Position numbers and translations under genes: made by a program. From NCBI GenBank assembly GCA_029204225.1, contig CM055107.1:44109408-44173407 (forward strand): a stretch of 64,000 nucleotides of DNA. The letters are read 5' to 3'. Positions 22,683 to 34,426 of this stretch are shown here, in pieces; the first letter of the stretch is position 1; every line of letters begins with the position of its first letter. This stretch comes from Diphasiastrum complanatum (Eukaryota; Streptophyta; Lycopodiopsida; Lycopodiales; Lycopodiaceae). The notes below the pieces were generated by a model. The model did not search any database, was not told where the DNA came from, and was given only the letters and a program-made list of their open reading frames with translations.

Positions 22683-23842
22683 GATTCTAATGTTTCTTCA
22701 ACTTTTAGGTTCTGTCCTAAAGCACTTAGCACTCACTTTTCTCTCAACAAATGATAGATAAAGAGATCTATGAAGATTTAGGACCCTAAAACACTTCTAT
22801 CTTGAACCTAGATGGTTTCCAAGCATAGAAAGGAAGATTGAAACACATGCAACACTTTGCACACACTAAGAATGGATTACAAAATCAAACCAACCTGAAC
22901 ACACTCTTGCTTAAGCTCTCAAACTTTCCAGCAAGTGACCAAATCAAGTTATGGTGTGAAGAGTTACTTGCATTCTTAGAAAATACCCAAAACTAGGATG
23001 CCAAGATTACCTAGTAATGAACAAACTTGATCAACATATGATCAACACACTAAGATATTGATTCAACCTGTAAAACCACATGTAAACCACACTTCTAAAA
23101 GTTTATAAACTCCAGCAAGTGATAAATACAAGATTTAGAGGTGAATGAATGAGCACACTTAGTGAATCACAAGACTAGCTTCACTATCTTGTCAAATCTT
23201 GGTGTTTAGATGTAGATCTAAGATCACTTCACATGAGAATGTTCCTCAACCTGTTAAGAACCTGAAAACACACTTGCATAATGGTTAACACCTTCCAGCA
23301 AATGCTCCAATCAAATTACATAAGGAGAGTTACTTACATGCTCAACAAAGTACACCAAAAATTATGCCAAAATTGATGACAATCTTTACAATATGCTCTT
23401 CACAATGGAGCTTACAATATGTTCACCCAAAAAAGGGGATCTTTCATCCAAATGGGAGCTTTGCTCAGCCTTTAGGAGAATTACAACTCACTCAAAAGAG
23501 CATTTGTCATCCACTTAAGGAGAAGTTTCATCCACTTAAGGAGAGTGTTCATCCAAGAATGGAGATTGTCAACAATAGGATTGAAAAGAACATTGTTAGT
23601 ATTGAATATCCACAAGCCTCACAATCACAAATGATTAGGTGTTATGATCTGATCCAAAATAGTTTCTTTTCAGCCTCTGATCTTCAATAGACCTGAAATA
23701 TGCTTTTGATCCACAAGTTCAACTCACAAAACAAAGGTTAGTAAGATTTGATCAACAAAGCAATGCAAAATCATGCTAGAACTTGATCAAACATCCAAAT
23801 ATCACCAAAAATGGAATACTTACTGTAAATAGAAGCCAACCA
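22683..23842 (-). other. Element D leader
   Basis: About 1.16 kb between PBS and the gag start; no convincing coding sequence. It contains several copies of a phrase like CATCCACTTAAGGAGA (23505-23545) and repeated ACTTCCAGCAAGTGA-like segments (22930, 23110, 23295). Confidence 0.55.
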
Positions 23843-23854
23843 GCTCTGATACCA
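23843..23854 (-). promoter_or_regulatory. Element D primer-binding site
   Basis: TGGTATCAGAGC on the minus strand, abutting the LTR end. Confidence 0.9.
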
Positions 23855-24509
23855 TGTGAAAAATACAGATCCTAAGTGGATCTAAACTCCAAGATCATTG
23901 GCTTGAATGCTTGCACTCCAAACTACATAAGCTAGGAATTGGCAACACATTCTATGCTACCTAGAATGCAAAGAACTTGATCAAAAAGCATTTATCACAA
24001 ATGGAAACTTCCATAAACATCAAGTGCGGCCCAAAATAGCATTATACAGTCCATAATACATCAGCCTACCACTTTTGGAAAGCACCTAAGATCATACACA
24101 ATAGCTTGAAGACAATACACACAACAATGCTCTCAATGGAGGAAGAAACAATGACAATGATCTATTGATCTCAATGAAGCATACAAAAGGTTTCTCCAAC
24201 CTGTTCTCCACGACTTCCCTACTATTTATGGATGAGGAAGATGACTCTCTCTCCTCTCTCTAGAAGGTACTTGACCCTAGATATTCCCTATATAGGAAAA
24301 ATAGCTAAAAATGGCTTATATGACCAAAATACATCAAAATGGTCTCATTTTGAAGGGTATGAAGTTTGACACTTCATCATACTGAAAAAATACAGTAAAT
24401 AAAAACATTGTGGCCTGGTTCACACGTGTGAAACTCCAGAACCAAAACTATTTACAATTTTAGCCAATTTAGGCCTCAAACTAGCTAGGAAATGTTGACA
24501 ATTTTCACA
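23855..24509 (-). repeat. Element D 5' LTR
   Basis: 655 bp; minus-strand reading starts TGTGAAAATTGTCAAC and ends TTTTTCACA, the same edges as the E LTR (653 bp). TTCACACGTGTGAA lies at 24419-24432. TATATAGG near 24287 on the minus strand may be the TATA box, which would place the palindrome upstream in this family. Confidence 0.8.
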
Positions 24510-25150
24510 CGCTACAGCTCCACTCCCTTCACCGCGCGCGACAACTTCCTCATGGCCTCCTTCCTTCAAGCTTCCAGGCTTGCTAGCTATGGCATCCCTC
24601 ATGATTCCTCAACCATCTCTCTCTCTCTCTTTGGGCCGCGGCTGTCCACGGCCTCTCGAGATTTTGCTTAACTGAGTAGGGCGCCCTCCTTCCAAATTTT
24701 ACAGCTCCAAAAAGAATTCAGAATGGAGAGAAATCTCTTATTTGGTGCTCCCAAACCCTAGACCAAGATTTTTCACACAAATTTGTTCTTGGCTTTTAAT
24801 TCACACTGTTCTGACAGGCCTATCCTCTTGCTCTGAGGTCCCCCTACTGCTTGAACTCTGATGCTTCAATCTGTTTGTCAAACGGTGTCTAATTGAATGC
24901 ACACTGACTGCAAACACCAAATAGTCTGCTTCGGAATTTCAAAATTTCGTTTGTTGAGGTTCTGATTCAGCCGCCAACTCTTGTCTCTAATTCCTCACAC
25001 AATCTCAAGCTCACCAAGCTTCTGTGTGCTAAACTCTCTGCACCAATGTTTCTCCTTCCGTCTTCAACCTGCCATAAACCCCGAACTCTCATAAGACAAT
25101 TCTCCTGAAGCTCTCTTCAATGACGATGTTGTACTATGTAAACTCCCTGT
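24510..25150 (-). other. Element C leader, outer part
   Basis: Non-coding sequence between the D LTR and the C primer-binding site. It is C's leader, displaced from 20170 by D. It has a short CT run near 24610 and no supported gene. Confidence 0.5.
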
Positions 25151-25416
25151 ACGGCTCTGATACCAACTTAGAATTTGCTTTGAACAGGAACACAGATCAT
25201 GCTACACAATAACACAGATAGAAAACACTCTCCACAATAAGCTCACATAGCAACTGTATTTCACAAAATGAAATTACACTGTACATATAGTTGTTCACTC
25301 AGGCAATCCATGCATGATCCAGGTTGTCGTTGGCGGGACGCGTGTCCCATCGACTTGCCTCGTGGCGAGGCCAACTGATTCTTATCAACTGATAGGACCC
25401 ACAGTATAGTAGCACA
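25151..25416 (-). repeat. Element C 5' LTR and primer-binding site
   Basis: The minus-strand PBS TTGGTATCAGAGCCG lies at about 25151-25165. The LTR is short (about 250 bp) and starts TGTGCTACTATACTG at 25416. The inner edge is uncertain because CTAAG rather than CA precedes the PBS. The flank ATGAT (25417-25421) would be half of a target duplication whose partner is lost. Confidence 0.6.
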
Positions 25417-25422
25417 ATGATT

Positions 25423-25638
25423 CTACTTTAATTCTAACTGAAGGGCCTTCTGCGACACCTTTTTCTGTGTTAAAAGCATTTTCCTAATAGCCACCCTTTG
25501 TTCAGGCAACATGGTACCAATCAAGCTAGCTGCGTAATCTTCATATATAGACCTAGATCGACGTCGTCCGCTACCATTGCCATTGCCACTTCCACTGTCA
25601 TTGCCACTATCACTTCCACTCATGGCGCATGTGTGCAA
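25423..25638 (-). CDS. Unidentified Ser/Gly-rich small open frame
   Basis: A 71-codon frame: MSGSDSGNDSGSGNGNGSGR, then a basic patch (RRRSRS) and a helical segment (YEDYAASLIGTMLPEQRVAI) ending ALQLELK. The shift from low complexity to an amphipathic, helix-like region looks protein-like. An AG|G at about 25645 on the minus strand could be a splice site, so this may be an internal or terminal exon. It lies between the C LTR and the TNP2 gene. It could be the second gene of the CACTA element or a host scrap; no family is recognised. Confidence 0.3.
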   Translation of the reverse strand: MHTCAMSGSDSGNDSGSGNGNGSGRRRSRSIYEDYAASLIGTMLPEQRVAIRKMLLTQKKVSQKALQLELK

Positions 25639-26270
25639 AAACTACCTGCGGATGCTGAACAGACAAATAAATTATGAAATGAATTCTATCATATGTTGGA
25701 CAATAATTATTTAGTCTGAAAATCGACAAATTCACATGATGAAAAGATTGTGAACCCAAAAATATAAGGACTAATTTAAAACTTCGAAACATCCATGCTT
25801 GAAACATTGGGACAAAAAAATTGAATAATGTAATGTACTTGAATGACATCCACTAACAACATTCTCTCCATGTAATAAGAAGCAATTACATTCTCTTTTG
25901 CGAATATGCCGTAAATTGTCCAAAGCATACTGTCAACAATCAATTACACCACCATCGCCACTTGACAAAATTTCTCAAGACAACTAGCTATTCACAAAAG
26001 AAATCTTTGTTGTTAATCTACTCCTTTACGACAATCATTTTTTGCATCAAGACCAATCCAAAAAAGAATTATAAATATCTTTTTCCTCTTGATTGTAAAA
26101 AAATGCTTATCAAACTTCAAATATGCTCTCCTCATTCCATGCCTCCATGTGTAATGAACACTCATCTTGCTTAACCGATACTTAATCAATCAAAAGAACG
26201 AATATTCTTATGAAAAAATAAGAGTCTTGCACATTTGAAATACTTTACTAGAAATTGAATGTTTTGATGG
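25639..26270. other. Non-coding spacer before TNP2
   Basis: AT-rich, no supported gene. It may be intron or promoter of the adjacent TNP2 gene. Confidence 0.35.
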
Positions 26271-26280
26271 ATGTTTGTGC

Positions 26281-27561
26281 AGCTCATTAGATGAAGAATC
26301 TGGTGACGAGGGCAGACATGTCAATAAGGTAAGCCAATATACCATATTTTAAAATGATTTTTTTGCAAGTTAACAATTATCGATTTTTGCAAGAAACAAT
26401 GTAATTACAATTTTTTGTAGGCCAATTACTATCAAGAACGAATGTGGTGCACCTGCGTCAGATGCGACGGGGGCAAGTGATGCATCAAAGATGCACTGTC
26501 AATGATCACTTGTGGAAGTATGAAAGCAGAGCGGATGGTCAAACATCAAATCCAGAAGAGATTGAGGTTTGCTTTAAAAGCTAACGCACTTGTTGCATTT
26601 ATTATATTTTTTAAATATTAGGATATCTAGGTAACCATTGACTTGATTAAATGACACATTCTCTGTCGATTTCTTTAGACACACCATCGAATGCCATTAC
26701 ATGGTCTTGATCCGTCCGTATTAAATTCCAGGCAAAGAAAAGTCTTGATACAAATGAGAGAACAAAGAATGAAACAAATAGAAGAAGACACTAGTGGATT
26801 GCTACAAACATCTGATGAGGAAGATGTTGTAGTTGAAGATAACAATAGTGAGGTATTACATGATGAAGCAGTGCATGACTTATTGGATCATATTTTACAA
26901 CCAACAATGAACGTGCACACTCAACGGATGGAGAGAACATGGATGAAAGTGAAGAGTTGCATGATGATGAAAACGAGATATTACTACACAAAGAAGCTGA
27001 CACTCCCTTGTATCTAAGAGCATCTTTTTCTCGACTGGCAACAACACTTCTCTTTCTAAACTTACAAGTTACATACAAACGGAGTTCTAACAGTGTTACA
27101 TCATTGTTCAGGTATGTATAAACCATAAATGCATTAAACTATTTAGAATTTAGAGTTATGCATTCATTTTTACAAAGACAATATTATCTTGCAGTTTATT
27201 ACAAAAAATACTCTCAAAAAACAATGTGATGCCAAAAATGCAAAAAGAAGCTCGAAACATGTTGATCAAGCTTGGAATGGATTACAAAAAGATTCATGCA
27301 TGTCCAAATGACCACATTTTATATAGGGGTGTGCATTCAGAAAAAGATCAATGTCCAACATGTGGCACATCACGATATAGAATAGACGTTCAAGGATCGA
27401 GTGTGCGACAAAAACTACGTCATTTTCCTGTCATTCCACGACTACAACGTTTGTTTTGATGCAGGTCTTTGGCACAACTAGTAGATTGGCATGCTAAGAA
27501 ACGATCTACGGATGATGTTATGCGGGTACCAAGTGACTCACCTGCGTGAAAACATATTGAT
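26281..27561 (+). pseudogene. CACTA TNP2 transposase, 5' part
   Basis: An exon-intron gene for a CACTA (En/Spm) transposase. A small exon (about 26281-26331, donor AG/GTAAG) is followed by one from about 26421 with LRQMRRGQVMHQRCTVNDHL, which resembles the transposase-associated domain. A third exon (26679-27111) opens with HHRMPLHGLDPSVLN-like sequence and is rich in acidic residues; donor GGTATG, acceptor TTGCAG at 27194. The next exon carries the diagnostic TNP2 zinc region HACPNDHILYRGVHSEKDQC and CPTCGTSRYR, then HFPVIPRLQRLF. A TGA ends the frame at 27459; out of that frame TNP2-like sequence persists (LVDWHAKKRSTDDVMRVPSD) up to the F insertion. Conserved spacing makes the family call firm, but the gene is dead. 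Confidence 0.8.
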
Positions 27562-28196
27562 TGACAAAATTTCCAGAATTCACACGTGTGGGGAATGTCC
27601 ACAAGAGTAATTGATCTTGATTAAGCTTTGTGATTAGCACTATAACCTGATTCTAGATTGATGAACAAGATCTAGTTCAGAATGGCTAATTCACAATCTA
27701 GCATGCTAATCAACATAATATAATAGCAATGAATCAAAGAATGAATAAAAGTACAAGATTTCAGTGTATGAGCATTAGCCTCAACACGAGTTAGAGAGAG
27801 AAAGCTAGAGAGATAACAAGCAATATTAGTTTAGACCCAAATGGCATGAGATAGCTACAAAACTTTGGTTCTTCATCATTGATTGTGTGGAGAGCTACAC
27901 ATTTTTATGGAGTTTGAGGTAGATCGAGGTAGAACCACATCCATCCATTCCAAAATGACATCTAAAGTGACATCTAAAGTCTATGTGACATTTGTCACTT
28001 GTCATGCATGAAATTCTACCAACTTTTTACAAGTGTACTATTTCTAACTAGAAATGTCCAAATCATCATGCATGTGTCCATTAAACTTTGTGCATGCCTT
28101 GCATGTCACTATGGATCACTTACAATTAATGCATGTGAATTGCCACGAGTTTCTACAAGCATAATCATGCTAATTCTATGTCTACAAACTATATGT
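27562..28196 (-). repeat. Element F 3' LTR, lacking its first ~165 bp
   Basis: It matches the G LTRs over about 630 bp, ending GAAATTTTGTCA on the minus strand. CACACGTGTG is at 27581-27590. The inner edge is fused to RT coding sequence at about 28196 with short shared sequence (CATATAGTTTG). Confidence 0.8.
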
Positions 28197-29470
28197 ATAG
28201 ATCTCTTCTTCTAGATAGCCATGTAGAAATGCATTAGAAACATCTAGTTGAAGAATTTGCCAATTGAAAAAACAAGCAAGAGAAATTATGATTCTAATTG
28301 ACACTATCTTTGCAACTGGGGCAAAGGTCTCCTCATAATCAAGTCCATATAATTTAGCACAAAGCCTAGCCTTGTACTTGTTGATTGTGCCATCTTGATT
28401 ACCCATTTCCAACCAATGGTATGCTTTTTGGATGGAAGATCCACAAGCTCCCATGTATTATTGGCCATCAAAGCATCATATTCCTCCTTCATGGCAAGGT
28501 ACCATTCCTTTGAGTTGATAGCATCATATACATCCTTCAGCTCCTCATAAGAAATAAAATAGACACAATTAGTGGAGTTGATTTCCACTTGCTTTCCTCT
28601 ATCTTCATAGGTAAGCCTTCTAGGCTCGGATCTTTCTCTTTGAGATCTTCTTGGTGAAAAAATTCGAGGTGACTCCTCCTCAAATCTCGGCCCCATCTCT
28701 CCATGATGGTCTTCAAGGGTGATGATTGGAGTATCTTTTTGAGAATCTTTGAACTCGGCCTTCTCAAGAATGTATTTTTGATCTTCATGGAATATAACAT
28801 CTCTACTCTCAATTGTAGTTGAGGTAGAGGGAACATAGATTCTGTAAGCTTTATTGTTGGATGCATATCCAACCATGATCCCTTTAACAAAATTAGGATC
28901 ATCTCTGTTCCTTGTTTCCAAGGACATATTAACAAAGCAAGTACAGCCAAAAACTCTAACGTGATATACGTTAGGTTTCTTCTAAAACAAGACTTCAAAA
29001 GGTGTTTTTCCAGCAAGAGCATTGTGAGGTAATCTATTGCACAAATAGTTTGCACAATTTATAGCCTCACCCCAATATTCAATAGGCAAAGAAGCTGCTA
29101 CTCGAATTGCTTTAGCACATTCACATAAAGATCTATTTTTCCTCTCAGCTACCCCATTTTGGGATGGAGAATAGGCACAAGAATATTCTCTCTTTATTCC
29201 TTCACCTTCACAATAATTATGAAACTTGTTGGAGATATATTCACCTCCTCCATCACATCTTAAAGCTTTAACTTTGCAAGAAAACTATTTTTCTACATAA
29301 GCTTCGAAGACAAGTGATAAAAAACCATAGCCTTTGAAGAAAGTAGATACAACCAAGTGTATCTAGTAAAGTCATCAATAAAGGTGACAAAACATGTTGC
29401 ACCACCAATACTTTTAGAAGAGGAAAAATGTACATCTGAATGTATGAGTTCCAATGGATAAGTAGTCTTT
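28197..29470 (-). pseudogene. Element F integrase and RT start
   Basis: Minus-strand pieces in several frames. The integrase core is recognisable at about 29470-29056 (PLELIHSDVHFSSS, PSQNGVAERKNRSLCE, NYLCNRLPHNALAGK), then FGCTCFVNMSLETRNRDD and IMVGYASNNKAYRIYVPS (to 28800). The linker is EEESPRIFSPRRSQRERSE, and RT follows with [36 protein letters not shown] and [19 protein letters not shown] at 28200. Internal stops and frameshifts occur near 28400, 28980 and 29290. Arginine is intact where A1 and A2 have a stop (NYLCNRLP). Confidence 0.85.
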
Positions 29471-30735
29471 ATAAAAGACTTCTGATATGGCTTTCTGTGT
29501 GACTTTGCAATGGCACAAGCCTCACAAGGCTTGAAATCTTTAGAAGAGATTTTGGAAGACCAATAGCCTTCTCCTTCTTAGCCATAGAAGACATAGATGT
29601 AAAGTTAGGATGTCCCAACCTTCTATGCCACAGCTCCTCCTTAGATAACAAAGCAACTTCACAAAGGTTTGCATTCTCATAAGAATTTAACTTAAAAATT
29701 CCACCACATCTTGATCCATCAGCAAGGATCTCATCATTTTTCTTGATAAAACAAGTATTGGAGTTGAACTTTACATCCCATCCATTATCAAACAACTTTC
29801 CCACACTAATTAAGTTCTTTGTAAGTTTTGGAATGAAAAGAACATTAGAAAGTGTAGGAACTTTTGAAAAAGAAAGTTTCAATGTAATGTTGCCAATTCC
29901 TTCTATTGGACACTCATGATCATTAGCAGTATAAATAGATCTCTTTGGTCCTTTGTAAGCTAAGATTGAGTCAAATGACTCTGTGAGCAACACATGTGTG
30001 AGGAAGCTCCACTGTCTATATACCAGGCTCCATATTTTTTTAAAGGTGATGATGAAAAACCGGACACCATAAGTGATCCTTCTCCATCACTTGCAACAGA
30101 ATCTTCTTCAATCTCTTTGGAGAGATTAGCTTTCTTGAGTTGATTTTTCTTCTTAAAGCAATTAGAGGCATAGTGCCTCTTTTTGCCACAAAAGAAGCAC
30201 TTCACTTTCTTCTTCTTGGTTTTTGAGTTAGAGGGATGAGCTGTTTCATCCTCTTCACCATCTTGATCTCGATGTTTGGCTTTTTCTTTGTTGTATGCTT
30301 GAGAGAATTGGTTCTTACTCCTTCCTTTCTGCTTGCCTTTGACAAAAAGGGCTTTGTCACTTCCACCATGTTCAAGTTTGTTCATCCTGGAGAGTTTATA
30401 GCTTTGTCTAGATTCTTCAAAAGTAAGAATTTCTTGGAGAGTTTCTAGATTAGGTAACTCCTCCTTAATAGCAAAAGACTGAACAAGATTATCATAGTCA
30501 TCTCTCAAGCCATTCAGTATGACTTGAACTAGGTCAACTTGGTTAATGGTAACACCAACACAGGAAAGCTCTCTATGTAAATCTTTAACTCTCAAAACAT
30601 AGTTAGATGCATTCTCTTCACTTCTTTGGAAACTTTGGAAAATCTGATTCCTAAGAGTGAGTATTCTAGAAGTATTCTTTGCTTCATAGATGGTCTTTAG
30701 TGCATCCCAAGATTCTTTGGCTGTAGTGCAAGATC
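29471..30735 (-). pseudogene. Element F gag, zinc knuckle and protease
   Basis: Gag's carboxyl half (MRVKDLHRELSCVGVTINQV, LVQSFAIKEELPNLETLQEI) runs from about 30735, leading into the CCHC knuckle CFFCGKKRHYASNC and the protease motif AWYIDSGASSHM near 30015. A frameshift at about 29980 separates it from the remaining protease and pre-integrase region (NHECPIEGIGNITLKL-like, LWHRRLGHPNFTSM), which reaches 29469. Gag's first 70 or so residues are missing at the TNP2 junction. Confidence 0.85.
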
Positions 30736-30740
30736 CTATC

Positions 30741-32206
30741 GAATGGTGTCCTTTGCAAGAAAGAAATTTCAGTCTTCGTGGAATTCTAATGTGGACAATG
30801 CATGATTATCCCGGTTTGAGTGAATATTCGGGTATGATTAATCTTTGTTTGGATTGTTAATGATAATCATTTGTTCTCGCAATATATTATATCTCATAAA
30901 TATATTTGAACTTTATAATGCAATCATAAATGTAGGTTTTACAACATTTGGATATAAAGCATGCTACATATGTGGGCCAAATTTGAAAAGCCATCATAGT
31001 ACAAATTTGTTGAGGCAAGTTGTGTACAAAAATCATCGAAAATACCTATGAATTGATCATCCTTTTCAAACAAACCAAAGGCGAGCTTGGGGAAGACTGG
31101 AAGAAGGCCCTCTAATCACACCTCCACCCATCCAAATGAGTGTAAAAGATTGGTACGACGAGTGGATCAAACAACATGATGTCGGGCCAGTGCACACTAG
31201 ATGGATGTTCTACTTTGAGTGTTTTATGAAAGTTCTAAAAGACTTTGTGAGACAAAAGGCAAGGCCAGAAGGTAGCATCACATAAGGTTGGCTTGTTCAA
31301 GAATCATTGTTTTACACCATAGAATATCTCTCGCGAATACACCCTAGCGCGCCAAAGTTATGGCGTGTTGAAGAGGACGAGCGCGTTAAAAGTGAATTAC
31401 CTCAAGGAAAAGGAGTTGAAAGAAAAACGTTTGCGGCGTTACATGAAAAAATTGGCACATTCATTTTATACAATTGCAAAAGAATGGACAAGTGGATTTT
31501 GAAGTATGAAGAAGCCAAAAAGGAGAGAAGTGTGGCCTTGAGATGAAACAGGAGAAGGAATAGGATGGTGACTCACCATTTGCATGAGAATGACAAGCCA
31601 TTAGAACAATTACCTTCTTGATGCACATGTGAATGGATCTATGATACTCTCGAAAAAGCAACGGAAAATGGTGAACACGTGATAGAACAAGAGTCAGAAT
31701 TCGCTCGCAATTGTTCATGGTAGGTAAGTAATGTTTTAATTTGAAAAGGGTAATATAAATTTGTTTATTATATTTATTCTAGTTCATAATCCTAAACCCT
31801 AAAATGTTCAAGATATATTGGGCTAAATGTTTAAGATATATTGTGCCAGTACAAAACATACAATGCCATGTGGGCATACGGATATCACTTTCGTGTTGAG
31901 GGCATTGACAACAAAAGATGCACATTTGATTACGGCATAATGGCAAACTTTCAACAGGAGAGTCAATCTAGTGCAAACGACACAAACATCATTTCAGGTG
32001 ACCTAGACTATGTCAGCACACTTCAACATATTTATGAGGTCGACTATGGAAGTAATGGAAAATACTTGATCTTTGATGTGAAATGGTTCAAAGTTAACTA
32101 TCGTGGAAACAATGCTACGATTAGAAAGGATGTGTCTAGATTCTTTGCAATTGACACAATGAAAGTAATACCTATGAATTCATATGACACGCTCGTGTTG
32201 CCATGA
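30741..32206 (+). pseudogene. CACTA TNP2 transposase, 3' part
   Basis: It resumes with FSLRGILMWTMHDYPGLSEY, a TNP2 hallmark (usually TxxDFPxxGxLSGW-like), then a donor at about 30831 and an acceptor (AATGTAG) at 30935. The next exon has GFTTFGYKACYICGPNLKSH and NHRKYL, then a stop, the DHPF segment and the signature FMKVLKDFVRQKARPEGSI near 31225. A stop follows before GWLVQESLFYTIEYLSR. After another intron-like gap, 31841-32206 encodes the carboxyl domain (DUF4216-like): YGIMANFQQESQSS, LQHIYEVDYGSNGKYLIFDV and KWFKVNYRG. Several stops make it non-functional. Confidence 0.8.
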
Positions 32207-32428
32207 CATTGTGAACTTGTATAAGTACCTTGCAAATTGCAATATATTTTATGTGACTTTTTTGTTCGATCACTTTGAGCACAAATTTTGATCACATTGT
32301 GCATTGATTTTATTTGTCTATTGTAGATCATATTTCATCTGGATCGATCATGCCCTTAGTGGTTATATGTCATCCAACTCAATATAAGATCATGACGTAT
32401 ATTTGAAGACAACGATATTGCATCAGAT

Positions 32429-32662
32429 ATGTCAAACGACTTGCATGAGGAACCGAAAATCGAGCCAGAACCCTTGATCGAGCAAGAAATCCAAGTTTCA
32501 TTTGATGCCGAAATCACTGAAGAAGAAATTGAAAATGAAAATATGAACATAGAAAGGCAATCGCCGATGAGAATGCCACATTTTGATGAAGAATGGCCAG
32601 AGGAAGAAAGTGATGATGAAGATGATCATAGATTTTATACTCATAGGCAAAGAAATATATGA
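32429..32662 (+). CDS. Acidic open frame after TNP2, probable carboxyl-terminal exon
   Basis: A 77-codon frame rich in Glu/Asp (EEPKIEPEPLIEQEIQ, EEESDDEDDHRFYTHRQRN). It follows the TNP2 carboxyl domain on the same strand after a possible intron. Acidic tails are common at the end of CACTA transposases, so it is likely the last coding exon. This rests on position and composition only. Confidence 0.4.
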   Translation: MSNDLHEEPKIEPEPLIEQEIQVSFDAEITEEEIENENMNIERQSPMRMPHFDEEWPEEESDDEDDHRFYTHRQRNI

Positions 32663-34272
32663 TTGCACTTAGAATTAGATTCATATGAGTGTATGGACTT
32701 AGATAATGATGAGAATGAGGCACTATTTGATGAGCAATGTAATGAGAACATTGACTTATAATATTGACTCACAGTTCAAATGTTATTACAAAGAGTGCTT
32801 GCACCAGTATCACAAAGATTGTATGCACACTATTGGCATGACCTCAAGTTTCAACTTTGAGTATTCAAGTATGCACTGTGGACCTAAGTTGCGCCCCCTT
32901 CTGCTGCACGTTTCAATTGCATTCTGGAACGTTATGTTCCGGAATGGATCCGGGTTCCGGAAAGTTGCGTTCCAGAACGTAAGAATCATGCATTCCGGAA
33001 TCCGGTTAGTTGGATTGTGTTAGAAGTTTACTGAATGTTAGTTGATGGGTTGTGGACCCAAGCAAACCCATAAAGCTATTTTCTAGACAGATAAGAGGAA
33101 TAACACATAATATATTTTGATGGACTTGGATATGATATTAGGGTTTTCTCACTCCTACCCTCAACCAAATTAAACCTCATTAGCCTCAACCAACCTCATT
33201 AGCCTCACCAATTAATAAAAGTTACCAATGATGATTTAATAAGAGTTACCAATTAATAAGAGTTACCCTCAAATCTCTCTTTCTTTGTCACACACTCTTC
33301 ATATCTCTATTACCAATGAGAATTGTGAGGAGAAAAGCTTTGTCAATTGAGGAGCAAACGAGCTAATGAGCGATTTTCAAGAGGAGGGGCTATCATCATT
33401 GTTGATTGTGAGAAGCATAGGTGGTGCTAGCTAAGGAGTGGAGTAGATGAGGTTATGCGGGTTCTCAAGACACACACACACATGCAAGGTGTGTCGACCT
33501 CTTGAGTGTTGCGAAGAAAATTGAGCATAAAATTTCAACCACATATGATTTAGTGAACTTGAACACTTAGGAGATTGTGACGTACCTTTTTAGCTATATA
33601 TACCAACACATGTCTTACTACTGCATGAATGAAAATGGACCTCCATGGCTTACCATGAACATATGCTAGTCTACAAAGACTAGGACCTATGGCTTTGATA
33701 TTTGATGATCATAGATATGAGACGATGCTACTTGTAAGATTAGTTCAATAATAGACAAAGGATTGACACACAAATGTATTTGAGAATGATATACCTCAAG
33801 GACCCCTTAAATCCGTGATCTTACTTTTATGCTTATGAATTTAAGATGAAAGCCTAAATCATCTTTACGGGCATACCCTATAATCTCAAAGATGGAGATG
33901 TTGTATTGAACCGAAGAACCGAAATCCATGTTCTCTCGACATAAGAGAGTACAAGGCATCACTCAACTTTCAGTATGGATGTACGTACAATGAGACTAGG
34001 ACCTTACTGAAACGTCCTTCAAGAAAGCCTACGTGACAATATAAATGTGAAACTTAGCTACACCCTTTGATACAAACAAAGTGTCTTATCCGAGAACCTT
34101 AATAGGAATCCAAGGATATCACAAGGGAGAAAATTAGAAGTGACTATGCTAACGAGGTCAGAATTCTTAGATACAATTATTATGAATAAAATAAAAAATG
34201 ATGTGTACATGTAGAGAATGGAAGAAAGTTTTTCAAGTGAATGAATTGAGTATTCTAAAAGCCTTACACACA

Positions 34273-34316
<44 letters not shown>

Positions 34317-34426
34317 CTTTTTTTTCAAAACAAAAAACTCAAACCAAAAATCAGAATCAATTCATTCATATCAAACTTTTTTCTACACAATCTCTCTTTT
34401 CCCCCTCCTACTAGTCCCAAAGCTCC
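32663..34426. other. CACTA downstream region, then LTR-like non-coding sequence
   Basis: The left part holds three copies of TTCCGGAA (32937, 32955, 32993) within 64 bp, possibly CACTA subterminal repeats. From 33040 to 34270 there is no coding sequence; tandem phrases (CCTCATTAGCCTCA, AGAGTTACCAATTAATAA near 33175-33260) suggest an LTR or leader of the gypsy element to the right. No edges could be fixed. Confidence 0.35.
34276..34313. repeat. (TC)n microsatellite
   Basis: About 19 uninterrupted TC units. Confidence 0.95.

Larger units (their letters stand above)
20171..24509 (-). mobile_element. Copia element D, 3'-truncated
   Basis: Minus-strand element with 5' LTR (23855-24509), PBS (23843-23854), leader, gag, protease, integrase and only the first residues of RT. 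The rest of pol and the 3' LTR are gone: coding sequence meets the element C leader near 20171. It is a close relative of E (gag, protease and integrase align throughout; LTR ends are alike), but older and broken. No target duplication can be checked because one end is missing. Confidence 0.85.
27562..30740 (-). mobile_element. Copia element F inside TNP2
   Basis: A minus-strand copia element whose 3' LTR left edge (TGACAAAATTTCC at 27562) sits in TNP2 coding sequence. It retains LTR, RT start, integrase, protease and part of gag. Its gag amino end, leader and 5' LTR are missing: coding sequence meets TNP2 again at about 30740. Because TNP2 also lacks about 100 residues across this point, one deletion probably removed F's 5' end together with flanking TNP2. 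F is of the same family as G. Confidence 0.85.

Noticed and set aside
32706-33023. A 105-codon plus-strand frame after the TNP2 tail
   Set aside because: It crosses low-complexity and the TTCCGGAA cluster, and no protein features are visible.
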